From NCBI GenBank assembly GCA_022791255.1, contig JAAVYR010000018.1, positions 124,001 to 188,000 of the forward strand: 64,000 bases of DNA, written 5' to 3'. The position numbers and the translations under genes were made by a program. Under the pieces are notes generated by a model. It was not told the origin of the DNA, did not search any database, and saw only the letters and a list, made by a program, of their open reading frames with translations. Below, piece by piece: positions 16,193 through 24,419 of the stretch; the stretch's first letter is position 1, and each line of letters starts with the position of its first letter. This stretch comes from Peptococcaceae bacterium. Lineage in GTDB: Bacteria > Bacillota > Dehalobacteriia > UBA4068 > JAAVYR01.

Positions 16193-17602
16193 GTGGCAAT
16201 ATCCCTGCTGCTCTCCATGGTTCCCCCTATCCCACAGGCGGCATGGGCGGCGCCAAGCAGTACCAATAGTGCGCCGGCGTTAAATCTGGCGTTAGCTAGC
16301 AATGTGAAGTACCAGCTGGAAAACGGCAAGACGTACACATTAAGTGCGGCTAGCGTTTCCAACACAGTTATTGAAGTGGCTAGCGGCAGAACAGCGACAG
16401 TGGTAGTGCCGAAGAATGTAGCTGTTACCATTAACGACTATACCAACGGCTGTAGCCCTATCTCTCTTTTGGGCAGCGGGAAACTGACCTTAGTAGTAGA
16501 CGGCACATTGACAGTGACTGGTGGTGCTGGTGAGGCGGGCAGTAGTTCTTCTGGTAGTGTGGATAATGCTTCTATTGCACGGGTTCCTGGTAATGGCGGT
16601 GCTGGTGGTTTTGCTGGTATTTCAGTTCCTACAGGTTCTACGCTGACAGTAACTGGTGCTGGTACTTTGCTTGCGCGTGGTGGTGACGCTGGAAATGGTG
16701 GTATGGATACTGCTGGAGATATTCAGCAGGGCGCAGGTGGTGGTGGCGGTGCTGGTGCTGGGATTGGCGGTAACGGCGGTAATGGTGGCAAAGGTGCTGG
16801 TAGTGCAACGGAAGCGGATAAAGATGGTAAAGCAGGAATTAAGGCGGGTAATATCTATCTTTATGGTAGTGTTGCTGTAACTGCTTATGGTGGTGCTGGC
16901 GGTGCTGGTGGTAGCAATCGTGGTGATACTGGTGGTGGCGGTGGGTACCCGGCTGCAGGTGTAGGTGGTGGCGGTGCCGGTGGCGGCGGCGGAACCTATT
17001 GTCCTGGTGGTAGTGGTTTTACGGGGGCTACTCAGGAAAAAGGACCTGATGATACACCGGCTCATGATGGCGTTGCGGGTATTGCTGGTAATGCCACAAG
17101 CAATTGGTCTGCTGGTGCTGGTTATTTCTCTGTGGACACACGCAGTGTGATTGGCTCTGCTTATTGGGGTAGTATCGGTGGTGGTGGGGCTGGTTATGCA
17201 GGAAATGCTGCTATTCGTAGCGGTAGCGGTGGTCAAGGTGGTGCTGGTGGCAGTGTTTATAAATCTAATATTGCTACGCTGGTTGTGGCCAATGGTAACT
17301 ATAAAACGGCAGTAAAGCAAAAATGGGGAAACACCCCAACGCCTATCTATGCCCAAAGCGGTTATGACTTAGCACTGGTGCGGACTGCAGGGGTAACTAA
17401 TGTAAACGCTAGAACGAAAAGTGCGCTAGAAAGCGAGCTGGGCACAAAAGGTAAGAGCAGTACTATCCAAGCTACAGCACTTGCCGGGGTTGGTTCTGGA
17501 GCAGGTTATCTAGAAAGCTCTAATGGTTCCTTTTCCATCCAAAAGGTTCCGGAACGGGTGGATGGTGCCACGCTGTACATGGGTACTACCGAGTACTTCT
17601 GA
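16193..17602 (+). CDS. Secreted glycine-rich surface protein, copy 1 (signal region frameshifted)
   Basis: 469 residues from a GTG with no ribosome site. The exported start reads MAISLLLSMVPPIPQAAWA-APSST, with likely cleavage after AWA but no basic residues in front. Residues 40-125 form a beta-rich module (GKTYTLSAASVSNTVIEV, SPISLLGSGKLTLVVDGTLTV), and 125-375 are glycine-rich beta-helix-like repeats (GGGGGAGAGIGG, YGGAGGAGG). The C-terminal 95 residues (TPIYAQSGYDLAL, ATALAGVGSGAGYLESSNGS) end GATLYMGTTEYF. Copy 2 at 34.3 kb has a charged leader ending FFVERG in front of the same hydrophobic stretch. Here that FFVERG (about 16180-16197) is out of frame because 5 bp are missing, so the gene may be silent or rely on the weak GTG. 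Function is unknown; adhesion or shielding is a guess. Confidence 0.65.
   Translation: MAISLLLSMVPPIPQAAWAAPSSTNSAPALNLALASNVKYQLENGKTYTLSAASVSNTVIEVASGRTATVVVPKNVAVTINDYTNGCSPISLLGSGKLTLVVDGTLTVTGGAGEAGSSSSGSVDNASIARVPGNGGAGGFAGISVPTGSTLTVTGAGTLLARGGDAGNGGMDTAGDIQQGAGGGGGAGAGIGGNGGNGGKGAGSATEADKDGKAGIKAGNIYLYGSVAVTAYGGAGGAGGSNRGDTGGGGGYPAAGVGGGGAGGGGGTYCPGGSGFTGATQEKGPDDTPAHDGVAGIAGNATSNWSAGAGYFSVDTRSVIGSAYWGSIGGGGAGYAGNAAIRSGSGGQGGAGGSVYKSNIATLVVANGNYKTAVKQKWGNTPTPIYAQSGYDLALVRTAGVTNVNARTKSALESELGTKGKSSTIQATALAGVGSGAGYLESSNGSFSIQKVPERVDGATLYMGTTEYF
16202..16264 (+). repeat. Conserved 5' segment of the glycine-rich family (copy 1)
   Basis: 63 bp identical to 34381-34443. It encodes the signal-peptide core and cleavage site (LLLSMVPPIPQAAWAAPSST). 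Identity drops sharply right after it. Confidence 0.9.
17470..17561 (+). repeat. Conserved 3' segment of the glycine-rich family (copy 1)
   Basis: 92 bp matching 35628-35719 at 90 positions; encodes ATALAGVGSGAGYLESSNGS and PERV. A second exact block of 35 bp (17336-17370 = 35473-35507) encodes TPIYAQSGYD. Confidence 0.9.
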
Positions 17603-17664
17603 CAGAAGGATGGGTAGTTGGTGGGAGTAGGAAATAATGCTTCTGTAATCTGTGGCACTATCCG
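17565..17664 (+). repeat. Tail repeat of the glycine-rich family (copy 1)
   Basis: GTGCCACGCTGTACATGGG onward, through GACAGAAGGATGGGTAGTTG and the TGTAATCTGTGGCA motif. It overlaps the stop codon of copy 1 and matches 35725-35823 and, in its first part, 16037-16100. Confidence 0.75.
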
Positions 17665-17673
17665 TGGACGGCA

Positions 17674-17706
17674 ATAAAAAAACCGAGTACCCTTATGGAT
17701 ACTCGG
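17674..17706 (-). terminator. Terminator of tRNA-Pro transcript
   Basis: Reverse strand: CCGAGTATCC pairs with GGGTACTCGG (one G-T pair) around ATAA, then T7. It begins 3 bp after the tRNA CCA end. Confidence 0.85.
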
Positions 17707-17708
17707 AC

Positions 17709-17785
<77 letters not shown>

Positions 17786-17805
17786 ACAATGAAACTATTT
17801 TAAAA

Positions 17806-17849
17806 TATAAAAAAGGAACTGTCAATAATAATTTTTACTAGTTCCTTTT
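17806..17849 (-). terminator. Terminator after the thermonuclease gene
   Basis: Reverse strand: AAAAGGAACT pairs with AGTTCCTTTT across a 20-base A/T-rich loop, followed by a T run. Confidence 0.65.
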
Positions 17850-17871
17850 CTGGTGTGGCCTATATGCAGCG

Positions 17872-18546
17872 TTAGGGCAAACAGATAGAGCAAGGCTGGT
17901 AGCCGGCAGCTTCGGCTTCTTTTGGGGTGTCAAACCAAGTTTTATTGTGTTCGCTGATTTTCTTTGCACCTTGGCAATCTGCCAAATGATATTTTTGAGA
18001 GTTCTTATTACCGATGATTGCACCGTCTGTTTTTAAGATGTAGCCTTGCCACATCCCAACCTGGTTCTTTTGGGCTTCTCGCTCTATCTGCTGAAATTCT
18101 TCTACATACTTTACATTGGGCGGAAAGGTGGCAACCTTTGCATGGCCTTCTTCTAGTAGCGTTTTATTATACATTTTCCCATCTACATAGACATAAGCAA
18201 GCAGACGGCCATATTTATCCCGTTCTTGCACATCAAATTCTAATTGGATAGTTTTTCCGGTTAATTGAGCTTTTGTATAATCGCTGGCTACTTTGCCATA
18301 AGGGGTATTTTTGCTGGCGTCGCTGTGGACGCTTTCTGGGGTATCGACGCCAATGAGGCGCATTTTTTCCTCTGTTCCTTGATATTGGATGACAATGGTA
18401 TCTCCGTCTACTACTCTGACAACTCGATAAGAACCGTTAGGCAGCTCTTCCGGTTGATTGTTTTGTAGATATTGGGGAAAAAAATAACATAGTGCTGCTA
18501 AGATTACCAGCAGGGATAGTATAGAGGTTTTTTGTTTTTTTCGCAT
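17872..18546 (-). CDS. Secreted thermonuclease-family (SNase-like) protein
   Basis: 224 residues. It is predicted to hydrolyse DNA/RNA outside the membrane. An N-terminal signal/membrane segment (about 9-26) precedes a staphylococcal-nuclease fold (40-165). That fold has RVVDGDTIVIQ, the catalytic RLIGVDTPES (Arg and Glu) and ERDKYGRLLAYVYVDG (second Arg), then AKVATFPPNVKY. The last 45 residues (YHLADCQGAKKISEHNKTWF, GYQPCSICLP) form a Cys/His zinc-binding-like tail often attached to these nucleases. It lies 9 bp downstream of a small hypothetical gene, so the two form an operon. Confidence 0.9.
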   Translation of the reverse strand: MRKKQKTSILSLLVILAALCYFFPQYLQNNQPEELPNGSYRVVRVVDGDTIVIQYQGTEEKMRLIGVDTPESVHSDASKNTPYGKVASDYTKAQLTGKTIQLEFDVQERDKYGRLLAYVYVDGKMYNKTLLEEGHAKVATFPPNVKYVEEFQQIEREAQKNQVGMWQGYILKTDGAIIGNKNSQKYHLADCQGAKKISEHNKTWFDTPKEAEAAGYQPCSICLP

Positions 18547-18555
18547 AAATTCACC

Positions 18556-18999
18556 TTAGTTTATTTTGTTTTCTTGGGTTAGTTCGGTCACATATGTTTG
18601 CAGCTGTTTCTTATTTCGTTCTGCAAAATGAGGCAGATAGGGCTGCAAATCTGCTGCAAAGCGCTGGATGATTTTCTCCTTATGGGCAAAATCTGTTTGT
18701 TTGGCTAACTTTGCTTTGGTGGCCTGATAATAGCGGGCTAAAAATTCTTCTATGGTAAAAGGCTTTTTATCCTTGATGGTGCGAAGAATATCAGAGGGCA
18801 GCTGTCCTTTAATTTTCAAAGAATATTGAATTTTGGCAAGGGCTGAAAGACTATCTATCATTTTATCATAGTTTTGGAAGAATGTTTCTGGTTTGCTGGT
18901 CGTATTGACTCGGTCTGCGCATTCCTGAGCAGTGCGGAGCAGGGAAGGGCCAATTTGCTCTGCTTCTTTTTGCTTTTTACTTTTAAAGAAAATACCCAT
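18556..18999 (-). CDS. Hypothetical helical protein
   Basis: 147 residues; not recognised. It starts MGIFFKSKKQKEAEQIGPSL, has no signal peptide or membrane segment, and is predicted almost entirely alpha-helical and basic. A Cys/Asp-containing RTAQECADRVN segment, a central FFQNYDKMIDSLSALAKIQY, and a C-terminal RFAADLQPYLPHFAERNKKQ are visible. AGGAGCC precedes the ATG. It is the first gene of a two-gene unit with the thermonuclease. Phage-like small helical proteins of similar composition exist, but no assignment is made. Confidence 0.7.
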   Translation of the reverse strand: MGIFFKSKKQKEAEQIGPSLLRTAQECADRVNTTSKPETFFQNYDKMIDSLSALAKIQYSLKIKGQLPSDILRTIKDKKPFTIEEFLARYYQATKAKLAKQTDFAHKEKIIQRFAADLQPYLPHFAERNKKQLQTYVTELTQENKIN

Positions 19000-19155
19000 G
19001 ATGGCTCCTTATTGATTTTTGTTTTTATGGGAAATTAATAGGAAATGGTGTATAATTATTTAAAATAGATAATTCTTATTATATCTGTTCTTTTTAAGGG
19101 AGACAATATAATAAGGATGATATTTTGTTAAAAACATTGAGGGGAACAACATAGC

Positions 19156-19806
19156 ATGTCAAGAGAGCATTGTCCAGAACCTTATCAAACGGTAGCAGCT
19201 TTTGGTGAAAGTGAATATATAGACCGGAAATCAAAGTTTTTAGGTTTTTGTTATCCTGTTGCAGAGGAAGCGGCAGCACAGCAATTAATTAGTGAATATG
19301 AAAAAAAATATCATGATGCAACTCATGTTGTTTATGCTTATCAAATCGGTGCGCAGGATGAAAAAATGCGTTCTACGGATAATGGGGAACCGGCAGGAAC
19401 GGCTGGTCGACCAATGCTGGAGCTATTAAAGCAAGAAGGGTACCATGATACCTTGGTTATTGTGGTGCGGTATTTTGGCGGAACTTTGCTGGGGACTGGG
19501 GGCCTCGTGCGGGCTTATTCAAAATGTGCAGCTATGGCCCTTGCGGCGGCAGGAAAAGCGCAAGTGGTGATGGGGATAGAGGTGTTGCTTTCTTTTCCTT
19601 ATGATTGTTTTGATGCTGTAGAGCGCAAGTGTCGAGAATATGAATGCGAAAAAATAAATGTGTCTTATACAGATATGGTTTCTTTGCAATTGCGGTGTAC
19701 TCTTGCTGTTTGGCAGCAACTTTATGAGGATTTACAAAGAGTAGGGCAGGATAGTATCCATGTGATGATATTAGCAGAAAATTGTAAAATGCTGAAAAAA
19801 GAATAG
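19156..19806 (+). CDS. yigZ: YigZ/IMPACT-family protein
   Basis: 216 residues, normal length. The bacterial YigZ family (UPF0029) has an N-terminal domain related to eukaryotic IMPACT and a C-terminal ferredoxin-like domain resembling EF-G; the bacterial role is unknown. Diagnostic blocks: SKFLGFCYPV, HDATHVVYAYQIG, STDNGEPAGTAGRPMLELL, VIVVRYFGGTLLGTGGLVRAYS. The ATG follows GAGGGGAAC. A TATAAT lies at 19051-19056. The upstream gene on the other strand diverges. Confidence 0.92.
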   Translation: MSREHCPEPYQTVAAFGESEYIDRKSKFLGFCYPVAEEAAAQQLISEYEKKYHDATHVVYAYQIGAQDEKMRSTDNGEPAGTAGRPMLELLKQEGYHDTLVIVVRYFGGTLLGTGGLVRAYSKCAAMALAAAGKAQVVMGIEVLLSFPYDCFDAVERKCREYECEKINVSYTDMVSLQLRCTLAVWQQLYEDLQRVGQDSIHVMILAENCKMLKKE

Positions 19807-19869
19807 ACAGAAATGGGTAGGGGTATAAGTTGATTTTGCCGAGGGCATACTGTAAATAGAGGTGATAGT

Positions 19870-20094
19870 ATGACCCAAACAGTAAAACGTTCTAAAAAAA
19901 GCCAAATGAAAAAGCGGTCGGAAGCCTGGGATGATATGAAAATGGAAATAGCTAAAGAGCTGGGCTTATGGGAAAAGGTAGAGGCTCAAGGGTGGCCGGG
20001 ACTTTCAGCGGCAGAGTCGGGGCGCATCGGCGGTATCCTCTCTCGGCGGCAAAAAGCTGCAAAGGCAGAAAGCGTAAAAAGAATAGAAGAATAA
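19870..20094 (+). CDS. Small acid-soluble spore protein, alpha/beta-type relative
   Basis: 74 residues. SASPs coat spore DNA and protect it from UV and heat. The basic N-terminus is followed by MKMEIAKELGLWEKVEAQGWPGLSAAESGRIGG, corresponding to the SASP pattern K-x-E-[IL]-A-x-E-L-G-[VL] ... G-[WG]-x-x-L-[ST]-x-x-x-x-G-x-[IM]-G-G, with the germination-protease site region E-[IL]-A. The Trp-containing spacer resembles minor SspF-type members. GAGGTGATAGT precedes the ATG. It lies in a sporulation-rich stretch, just before spoIIGA, and is closed by a strong terminator. Confidence 0.78.
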   Translation: MTQTVKRSKKSQMKKRSEAWDDMKMEIAKELGLWEKVEAQGWPGLSAAESGRIGGILSRRQKAAKAESVKRIEE

Positions 20095-20115
20095 GATACA
20101 GAAAGATTGTAAGCG

Positions 20116-20162
20116 TAAAAATAGCTATTTATGAAATTATTTCATAAGTAGCTATTTTTTTT
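20116..20162 (+). terminator. Terminator after the SASP gene
   Basis: AAATAGCTATTTATGAAA pairs with TTTCATAAGTAGCTATTT with one mismatch, then T7. Confidence 0.88.
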
Positions 20163-20175
20163 ATGACAACTCTTT

Positions 20176-20242
20176 TTTGACGAAAATAAAAAAAATTCTT
20201 CTGCCCTTTCCGACGGTCTTTTTAAATGAAATTTTTTATAAT
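20176..20242 (+). promoter_or_regulatory. Candidate Spo0A-controlled spoIIG promoter
   Basis: TATAAT at 20237-20242 has no proper -35 at 17 bp. TTTGACGAAA at 20176-20185 differs by one base from the 0A-box consensus TTTGTCRAAA, and a weaker reversed 0A-like CCGTCGGAAAG lies at 20207-20217. In B. subtilis, spoIIG is a sigma-A promoter activated by Spo0A despite abnormal spacing; the arrangement here is similar. Confidence 0.45.
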
Positions 20243-20329
20243 GCTATTGTGTTTTCAGTTATGAGATAGGGACAGAACACATATAAATGAAATACTGATA
20301 AAAAGATAACAGCAGAGAGGGTGGTGCAT

Positions 20330-21259
20330 ATGAACCATATTGTGGTCTATGGTGATGTTTTATTTCTGGTGAATTTTCTGATGGATTTCTTATTATTATG
20401 GGCAACAGCGCGCTTTGGTAAATATGCTACCAGTTGGGGGCGGCTATCTGCTGCTGCCTTTATTGGCGCCATTTATGGTGTGGGTATGCTTATCCCGGAA
20501 TGGACAGGTGCCTATCATATTTATTATAAATTATCCTTTCCATTTTTATTGTTACTGGTTGCCTTTGGCCCTATGGGGGTAAAGCGTCTATGTCAATGTG
20601 TGACTTATTTCTATGTTATTGGCTTTGCTATGGGGGGAGCGGCTTTAGGTGGCAGTACCCTTTTAAGGCGACATGTTCCTGTTATGGCAGGTGGCGGCGG
20701 TGTGATGAGTTTTTCTGGTGCTGTATTGATTTTTGCAGCGGTAGTTGCCATTGGATTAGGGATGGTCGGTATCCGCTATGTGCGAAAAAACTGGCGCCGG
20801 CAAAATTTTCTGGCGCCAGTGGATATTTATTTACAGGGGAAACGAGCGCGGCTGACAGTGCTTTTAGATACGGGCAACGAACTACAGGAACCCTTGACGA
20901 AATCTCCTGTGTTGGTTTTAGAGTATGGAGTTATTGTAAAACTCTTGCCTTTGCATATGCAGGCCTTGCTAGAGCAGTATCTTTCTGCAGATGTTACGGA
21001 AATCCTCACCGCTTGTAAAGACCGGGAATGGATGAAGCGATTGAAACTAATTCCTTTTCAGTCATTAGGAAAACAGCATGGCATGCTTTTAGGCTTCCAG
21101 CCGGATAAAGTGGTGATACATAGCAAAGAAGATGTGGTAACCAAAGATGTGATGATTGCCATTAGTCCTTATTCTTTAGGGAATAGAGGTTATCAGGGCA
21201 TTGCCAATACCGATATATTAGCGATGGAAGATTGTTTAAGGGAGGTTGTATCGTTATGA
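20330..21259 (+). CDS. spoIIGA: Sigma-E processing peptidase SpoIIGA
   Basis: 309 residues from the ATG at 20330, chosen because AGAGAGGG lies at a proper distance (two in-frame GTG codons just upstream are less well placed). SpoIIGA is a membrane aspartic protease in the mother cell that activates pro-SigE after SpoIIR signalling. Five or more membrane segments fill residues 1-155, and the cytoplasmic half carries the catalytic [11 protein letters not shown] (Asp near 180), then VLVLEYG and a C-terminal [14 protein letters not shown]. The stop overlaps the start of sigE (ATGA), so the protease and its substrate are translationally coupled. Confidence 0.95.
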   Translation: MNHIVVYGDVLFLVNFLMDFLLLWATARFGKYATSWGRLSAAAFIGAIYGVGMLIPEWTGAYHIYYKLSFPFLLLLVAFGPMGVKRLCQCVTYFYVIGFAMGGAALGGSTLLRRHVPVMAGGGGVMSFSGAVLIFAAVVAIGLGMVGIRYVRKNWRRQNFLAPVDIYLQGKRARLTVLLDTGNELQEPLTKSPVLVLEYGVIVKLLPLHMQALLEQYLSADVTEILTACKDREWMKRLKLIPFQSLGKQHGMLLGFQPDKVVIHSKEDVVTKDVMIAISPYSLGNRGYQGIANTDILAMEDCLREVVSL

Positions 21260-22014
21260 GTTGGCAGCAGTTTTTACGAGTCCTGCAGCGTTTGCAGCAG
21301 TGGAAAGAGCAAGCCATTGGTTGGTTCTTAGGTTTTTTCTATCGGCGTCAGGTAAAAGAGCCTCGGGGTATTTACTATGTAGGCAGTGGAGAGGCGTTGC
21401 CGCCGCCGCTATCTGCAGAAGAGGAGCAAGCTTTGCTAGCGCAGCTCACCGAGGGGGATAAAAGTGTTCGGGAAACCTTAATCGAACGTAATCTTCGTTT
21501 GGTCGTATATATTGCTAGAAAATTTGAAAACACTAGTGTTGGTATAGAGGATTTAATTTCTATTGGCACAATCGGTCTTATCAAGGCTGTAAATACTTTT
21601 GACCCGTTAAAAAAAATCAAGCTGGCCACTTATGCCTCTCGCTGCATTGAAAATGAAATCCTCATGCACTTGCGGCGAAGCAATAAGCTAAAAACAGAGG
21701 TTTCCTTTGATGAGCCATTAAATACCGATTGGGATGGAAATGAATTGCTGCTTTCAGATGTATTGGGCACTGACAGTGATATTATCTATAAAGAAATCGA
21801 AGAGGAAGTAGATAAAAAACTCTTAAAGCTTGCCATCGAAAAGCTAAATGGTCGGGAAAAACGGATTATGTTTTTACGGTTTGGTTTAAATGGTTATACA
21901 GAGAAAACTCAAAAAGAGGTGGCGGAATTATTAGGAATTTCCCAATCTTATATCTCCCGATTAGAAAAACGGATTATCAAGCGGCTCCATAAAGAGATAA
22001 GAAAAATGGAATAG
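21256..22014 (+). CDS. sigE: RNA polymerase sporulation sigma factor SigE (pro-form)
   Basis: 252 residues from the ATG that overlaps the spoIIGA stop; GGGAGG is 11 bp ahead. It directs early mother-cell transcription. The N-terminal pro-sequence is removed by SpoIIGA near the conserved [15 protein letters not shown]. Region 2 ([54 protein letters not shown]) and region 4 ([34 protein letters not shown]) are complete. The usual downstream partner sigG is not adjacent: an oppositely oriented transporter gene lies between them. Confidence 0.97.
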   Translation: MSWQQFLRVLQRLQQWKEQAIGWFLGFFYRRQVKEPRGIYYVGSGEALPPPLSAEEEQALLAQLTEGDKSVRETLIERNLRLVVYIARKFENTSVGIEDLISIGTIGLIKAVNTFDPLKKIKLATYASRCIENEILMHLRRSNKLKTEVSFDEPLNTDWDGNELLLSDVLGTDSDIIYKEIEEEVDKKLLKLAIEKLNGREKRIMFLRFGLNGYTEKTQKEVAELLGISQSYISRLEKRIIKRLHKEIRKME

Positions 22015-22039
22015 ATAATCACATGGTAAAACAGGGTAA

Positions 22040-22102
22040 AAAAATACCTAGTACTTCTTACAGATAGTTATTCTGTAGGTGGTAGTAGGTATTTTTATTT
22101 AT
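22040..22102 (+). terminator. Terminator after sigE
   Basis: AAAAATACCTA pairs with TAGGTATTTTT; an inner TTACAGA/TCTGTAG stem extends it. T5 follows. It also lies between converging sigE and the transporter. Confidence 0.72.
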
Positions 22103-22139
22103 GATTTTTTATTTTTGGTAGAAAATATTTAAGTAGAAA

Positions 22140-23351
22140 TTATTCTGCTGTTTTTTTCTTTGGCGCATAGTCAAAGCGGGATTTGAACCGTAAAAGTAAA
22201 GATAAAATCAACGCAATGATAAAGAGGGCAACGAAGGCATAAAGCACAACGGTGTAACCATTATAAGCTTGTTTGCAATAAGCAATGAACATAGGAGCGA
22301 GGAGCCCTGCAATACCCCAAGCGGTGAGAATATGTCCATGTATCATACTAAGCTGCTTTACTCCGAAGATATCGCTTAAGTATGCCGGCATACAAGAGAA
22401 GCCGCCGCCATAGCAAGTAATCAAGAGATATATCATACCTACGAAAGCATTGCCGGTAAGAGATACTAACAGATAATAGCCAATGATTTCGATGACAAAG
22501 AATAATATGTAAGTATTCGCTCTGCCAAAAAAGTCGGAAAAGGAGGACCAGAGAATACGGCCAGCACCATTAAATAACCCGACAATCCCTACCATGGAGG
22601 CAGCCTGTGCTGCAGTCATGCCAGCCATTTCCTGGGCCATAGGAGAGGCGATAGAAAGAATGGCAATACCGCAGAAAATATTGATAAAGAATAAAGTCCA
22701 AAGAGCAGGGAACTGCCAAGTTTTGACCGCTTCTTTTGCTGTGTAGCCGCTGGTCATGATGGCTTTTTCCTGAGAGCCTTCTTCTACCGGCGGTAGGGAG
22801 AAGGTGAGAGAAGAAGCTGTCATAATAAGACAGTAAACCACTGCAAGAACGACTGGTACCAATGGCAGTGGGATTGTATCAATGAGCTTTTGGATGACGG
22901 GGCTAGCCACAAAGGCTGCAAAGCCAAAGCCCATGATGGCACAACCAGTTGCAAAGCCGCGGTTATTTGGGAACCATTTTACTGTGGTGCTGACAGGGGT
23001 AATGTAGCCTACACCCAGACCAATACCGCCAATAACCCCATAAAACAAATAAAGTAGGGGAATACTTTTCATTTGGATCGCGAGGCCTGTTCCCAGTAAG
23101 CCTACTGTATAGCAGAAAGTGGAAATAAGTCCGGCTTTTTTAGAGCCGTACTTTTCGACATATTTACCGAGGAAAGAGGCAGAAAAGCCTAAAAACAAAA
23201 TAGCCAGGCTGAAGGCGAACTGAACGGCCCCAAGTGAACAGCCGAAATACTCCATAATCGGGGTGGTGAAAACAGACCAGGCATATACAGAACCAATGGA
23301 AATGTGAATACCTACGGCTGCCAAAATAATAAACCATTTTTTGTTCATCAT
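22140..23351 (-). CDS. OFA-family MFS transporter (oxalate/formate or lactate-type antiporter)
   Basis: 403 residues, about 12 membrane segments. OFA-type MFS carriers move small carboxylates such as oxalate, formate or lactate; the substrate here cannot be read from sequence. Diagnostic: WFIILAAVGIHISIGSVYAWSVF in the first helix, GVIGGIGLGVGYITPVSTTVKWFPNNRG in helix 4/loop, and helix 5 GCAIMGFGFAAF. GGAGGAGAC precedes tandem ATG codons. It is a single-gene unit, antisense to the flanking sporulation sigma genes. Confidence 0.88.
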   Translation of the reverse strand: MMNKKWFIILAAVGIHISIGSVYAWSVFTTPIMEYFGCSLGAVQFAFSLAILFLGFSASFLGKYVEKYGSKKAGLISTFCYTVGLLGTGLAIQMKSIPLLYLFYGVIGGIGLGVGYITPVSTTVKWFPNNRGFATGCAIMGFGFAAFVASPVIQKLIDTIPLPLVPVVLAVVYCLIMTASSLTFSLPPVEEGSQEKAIMTSGYTAKEAVKTWQFPALWTLFFINIFCGIAILSIASPMAQEMAGMTAAQAASMVGIVGLFNGAGRILWSSFSDFFGRANTYILFFVIEIIGYYLLVSLTGNAFVGMIYLLITCYGGGFSCMPAYLSDIFGVKQLSMIHGHILTAWGIAGLLAPMFIAYCKQAYNGYTVVLYAFVALFIIALILSLLLRFKSRFDYAPKKKTAE

Positions 23352-23561
23352 GTCTCCTCCTTGTTTTTATGATTTTGGGTCTTTGTAAGTCAATATTATA
23401 TATGAGACGGTAGGGAAAAAGCAATGCTTGGATAGCATATTTTCAGAATATCTTGAAAAATTCCTTAAAAAATAGGCTTTATCTGCTTTTGAGGCTAGTT
23501 TTTATAGAAAAGAGTAGTGATATTTGTCAGGATTTGGCAGAATTTCTTTCCTGCTGGGGCA

Positions 23562-23590
23562 GTATATTTGCCTCTCCCCGCGGCAATAAT
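23562..23590 (+). promoter_or_regulatory. Sigma-F-type promoter of sigG-spoIIR
   Basis: GTATA (23562-23566), a 15-bp spacer, then GGCAATAAT (23582-23590). This matches the sigma-F pattern GYWTA-N15/16-GGNNANANT. The predicted start is about 30 bp before the sigG ATG. Confidence 0.62.
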
Positions 23591-23627
23591 GCAAATAGAA
23601 AGGCACAAAATGAGCGGAGGAAATGAC

Positions 23628-24395
23628 ATGCAAAAAGTTGAGTTGTGCGGTGTGAATACTTCCAAATTACCTGTTTTGAAGCATGAGGAAATGCGGCGAT
23701 TATTCAGCGAAATGCAGCAAGGCAATGAAGCTGCAAGAGAGACCATTGTTAGTGGGAATTTACGATTGGTTCTCAGTGTGGTGCAGCGGTTTCGTAATCG
23801 TGGGGAGAATATGGACGACTTATTTCAAATTGGCTGTGTTGGGCTAATTAAAGCAGTAGATAATTTTGATTTACGTCACGAAGTGAAATTTTCCAGTTAT
23901 GCGGTGCCTATGATTATTGGGGAAATTCGCCGCTATCTTCGGGATAATAATCATATTCGTGTCAGTCGTTCTATGCGAGATTTAGCTTATAAGGCTTTGC
24001 AGGTACGGGACGAACTAGCGGCTCGGTTAGATCGAGAGCCCTCTATGCCAGAAATCGCAAAAGCCATGGACATGCCTTTAGAAGATATTGTGGTGGCATT
24101 GGAGGCCATTCAGGACCCTGTTTCTTTATTTGAGCCCATTTATAATGATGGTGGCGACCCTATCTATGTGATGGACCAAATCGGAGATGAAAAAAATAGT
24201 GATGCCAATTGGCTGCAGGATTTGAGCATTAAAGAAGCGTTGGGGAAGCTTTCAGAGCGGGAGCGAAAAATTGTAAGTCTGCGCTTCTTTGCCGGCAAGA
24301 CCCAGATGGAAGTGGCAGAGGAAATTGGTATTTCTCAAGCCCAGGTGTCCCGGCTGGAAAAAGGCGCTCTCTATAGTCTGAAAAAACATGTGTAA
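23628..24395 (+). CDS. sigG: RNA polymerase sporulation sigma factor SigG
   Basis: 255 residues from the ATG at 23628, with GGAGG 7 bp ahead; the frame is open further upstream but that part is the promoter region. SigG directs late forespore transcription. The N-terminus MQKVELCGVNTSKLPVLKHE is the SigG hallmark (binding of Gin/SpoIIAB). Region 2: NLRLVLSVVQRFRNRGENMD, IGCVGLIKAVDNFD, KFSSYAVPMIIGEIRRYLRD. Regions 3 and 4: RDLAYKALQVRDEL, SEREKIVSLRFF-like SERERKIVSLRFF, QMEVAEEIGISQAQVSRLEK. It is followed 24 bp later by spoIIR, and both likely use one sigma-F promoter. Confidence 0.97.
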   Translation: MQKVELCGVNTSKLPVLKHEEMRRLFSEMQQGNEAARETIVSGNLRLVLSVVQRFRNRGENMDDLFQIGCVGLIKAVDNFDLRHEVKFSSYAVPMIIGEIRRYLRDNNHIRVSRSMRDLAYKALQVRDELAARLDREPSMPEIAKAMDMPLEDIVVALEAIQDPVSLFEPIYNDGGDPIYVMDQIGDEKNSDANWLQDLSIKEALGKLSERERKIVSLRFFAGKTQMEVAEEIGISQAQVSRLEKGALYSLKKHV

Positions 24396-24419
24396 GCAGG
24401 GAAGTGGGGGAAGAAGTAG

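Noticed and set aside
16003-16431. 142-codon reverse-strand frame ending CHPEHSEGS
   Set aside because: It is the antisense of the REP-like repeat, the tail remnant and the start of glycine-rich copy 1; its composition follows from those repeats.
16622-17356. Ser/Thr-rich 244-codon reverse frame
   Set aside because: Antisense of GGT/GGC glycine codons gives ACC/GCC Thr/Ala runs; an artefact of composition.
16193-17602. CRISPR or satellite array in the glycine-rich genes
   Set aside because: The repetition is irregular glycine-codon repetition inside open reading frames, without regular repeat-spacer spacing.
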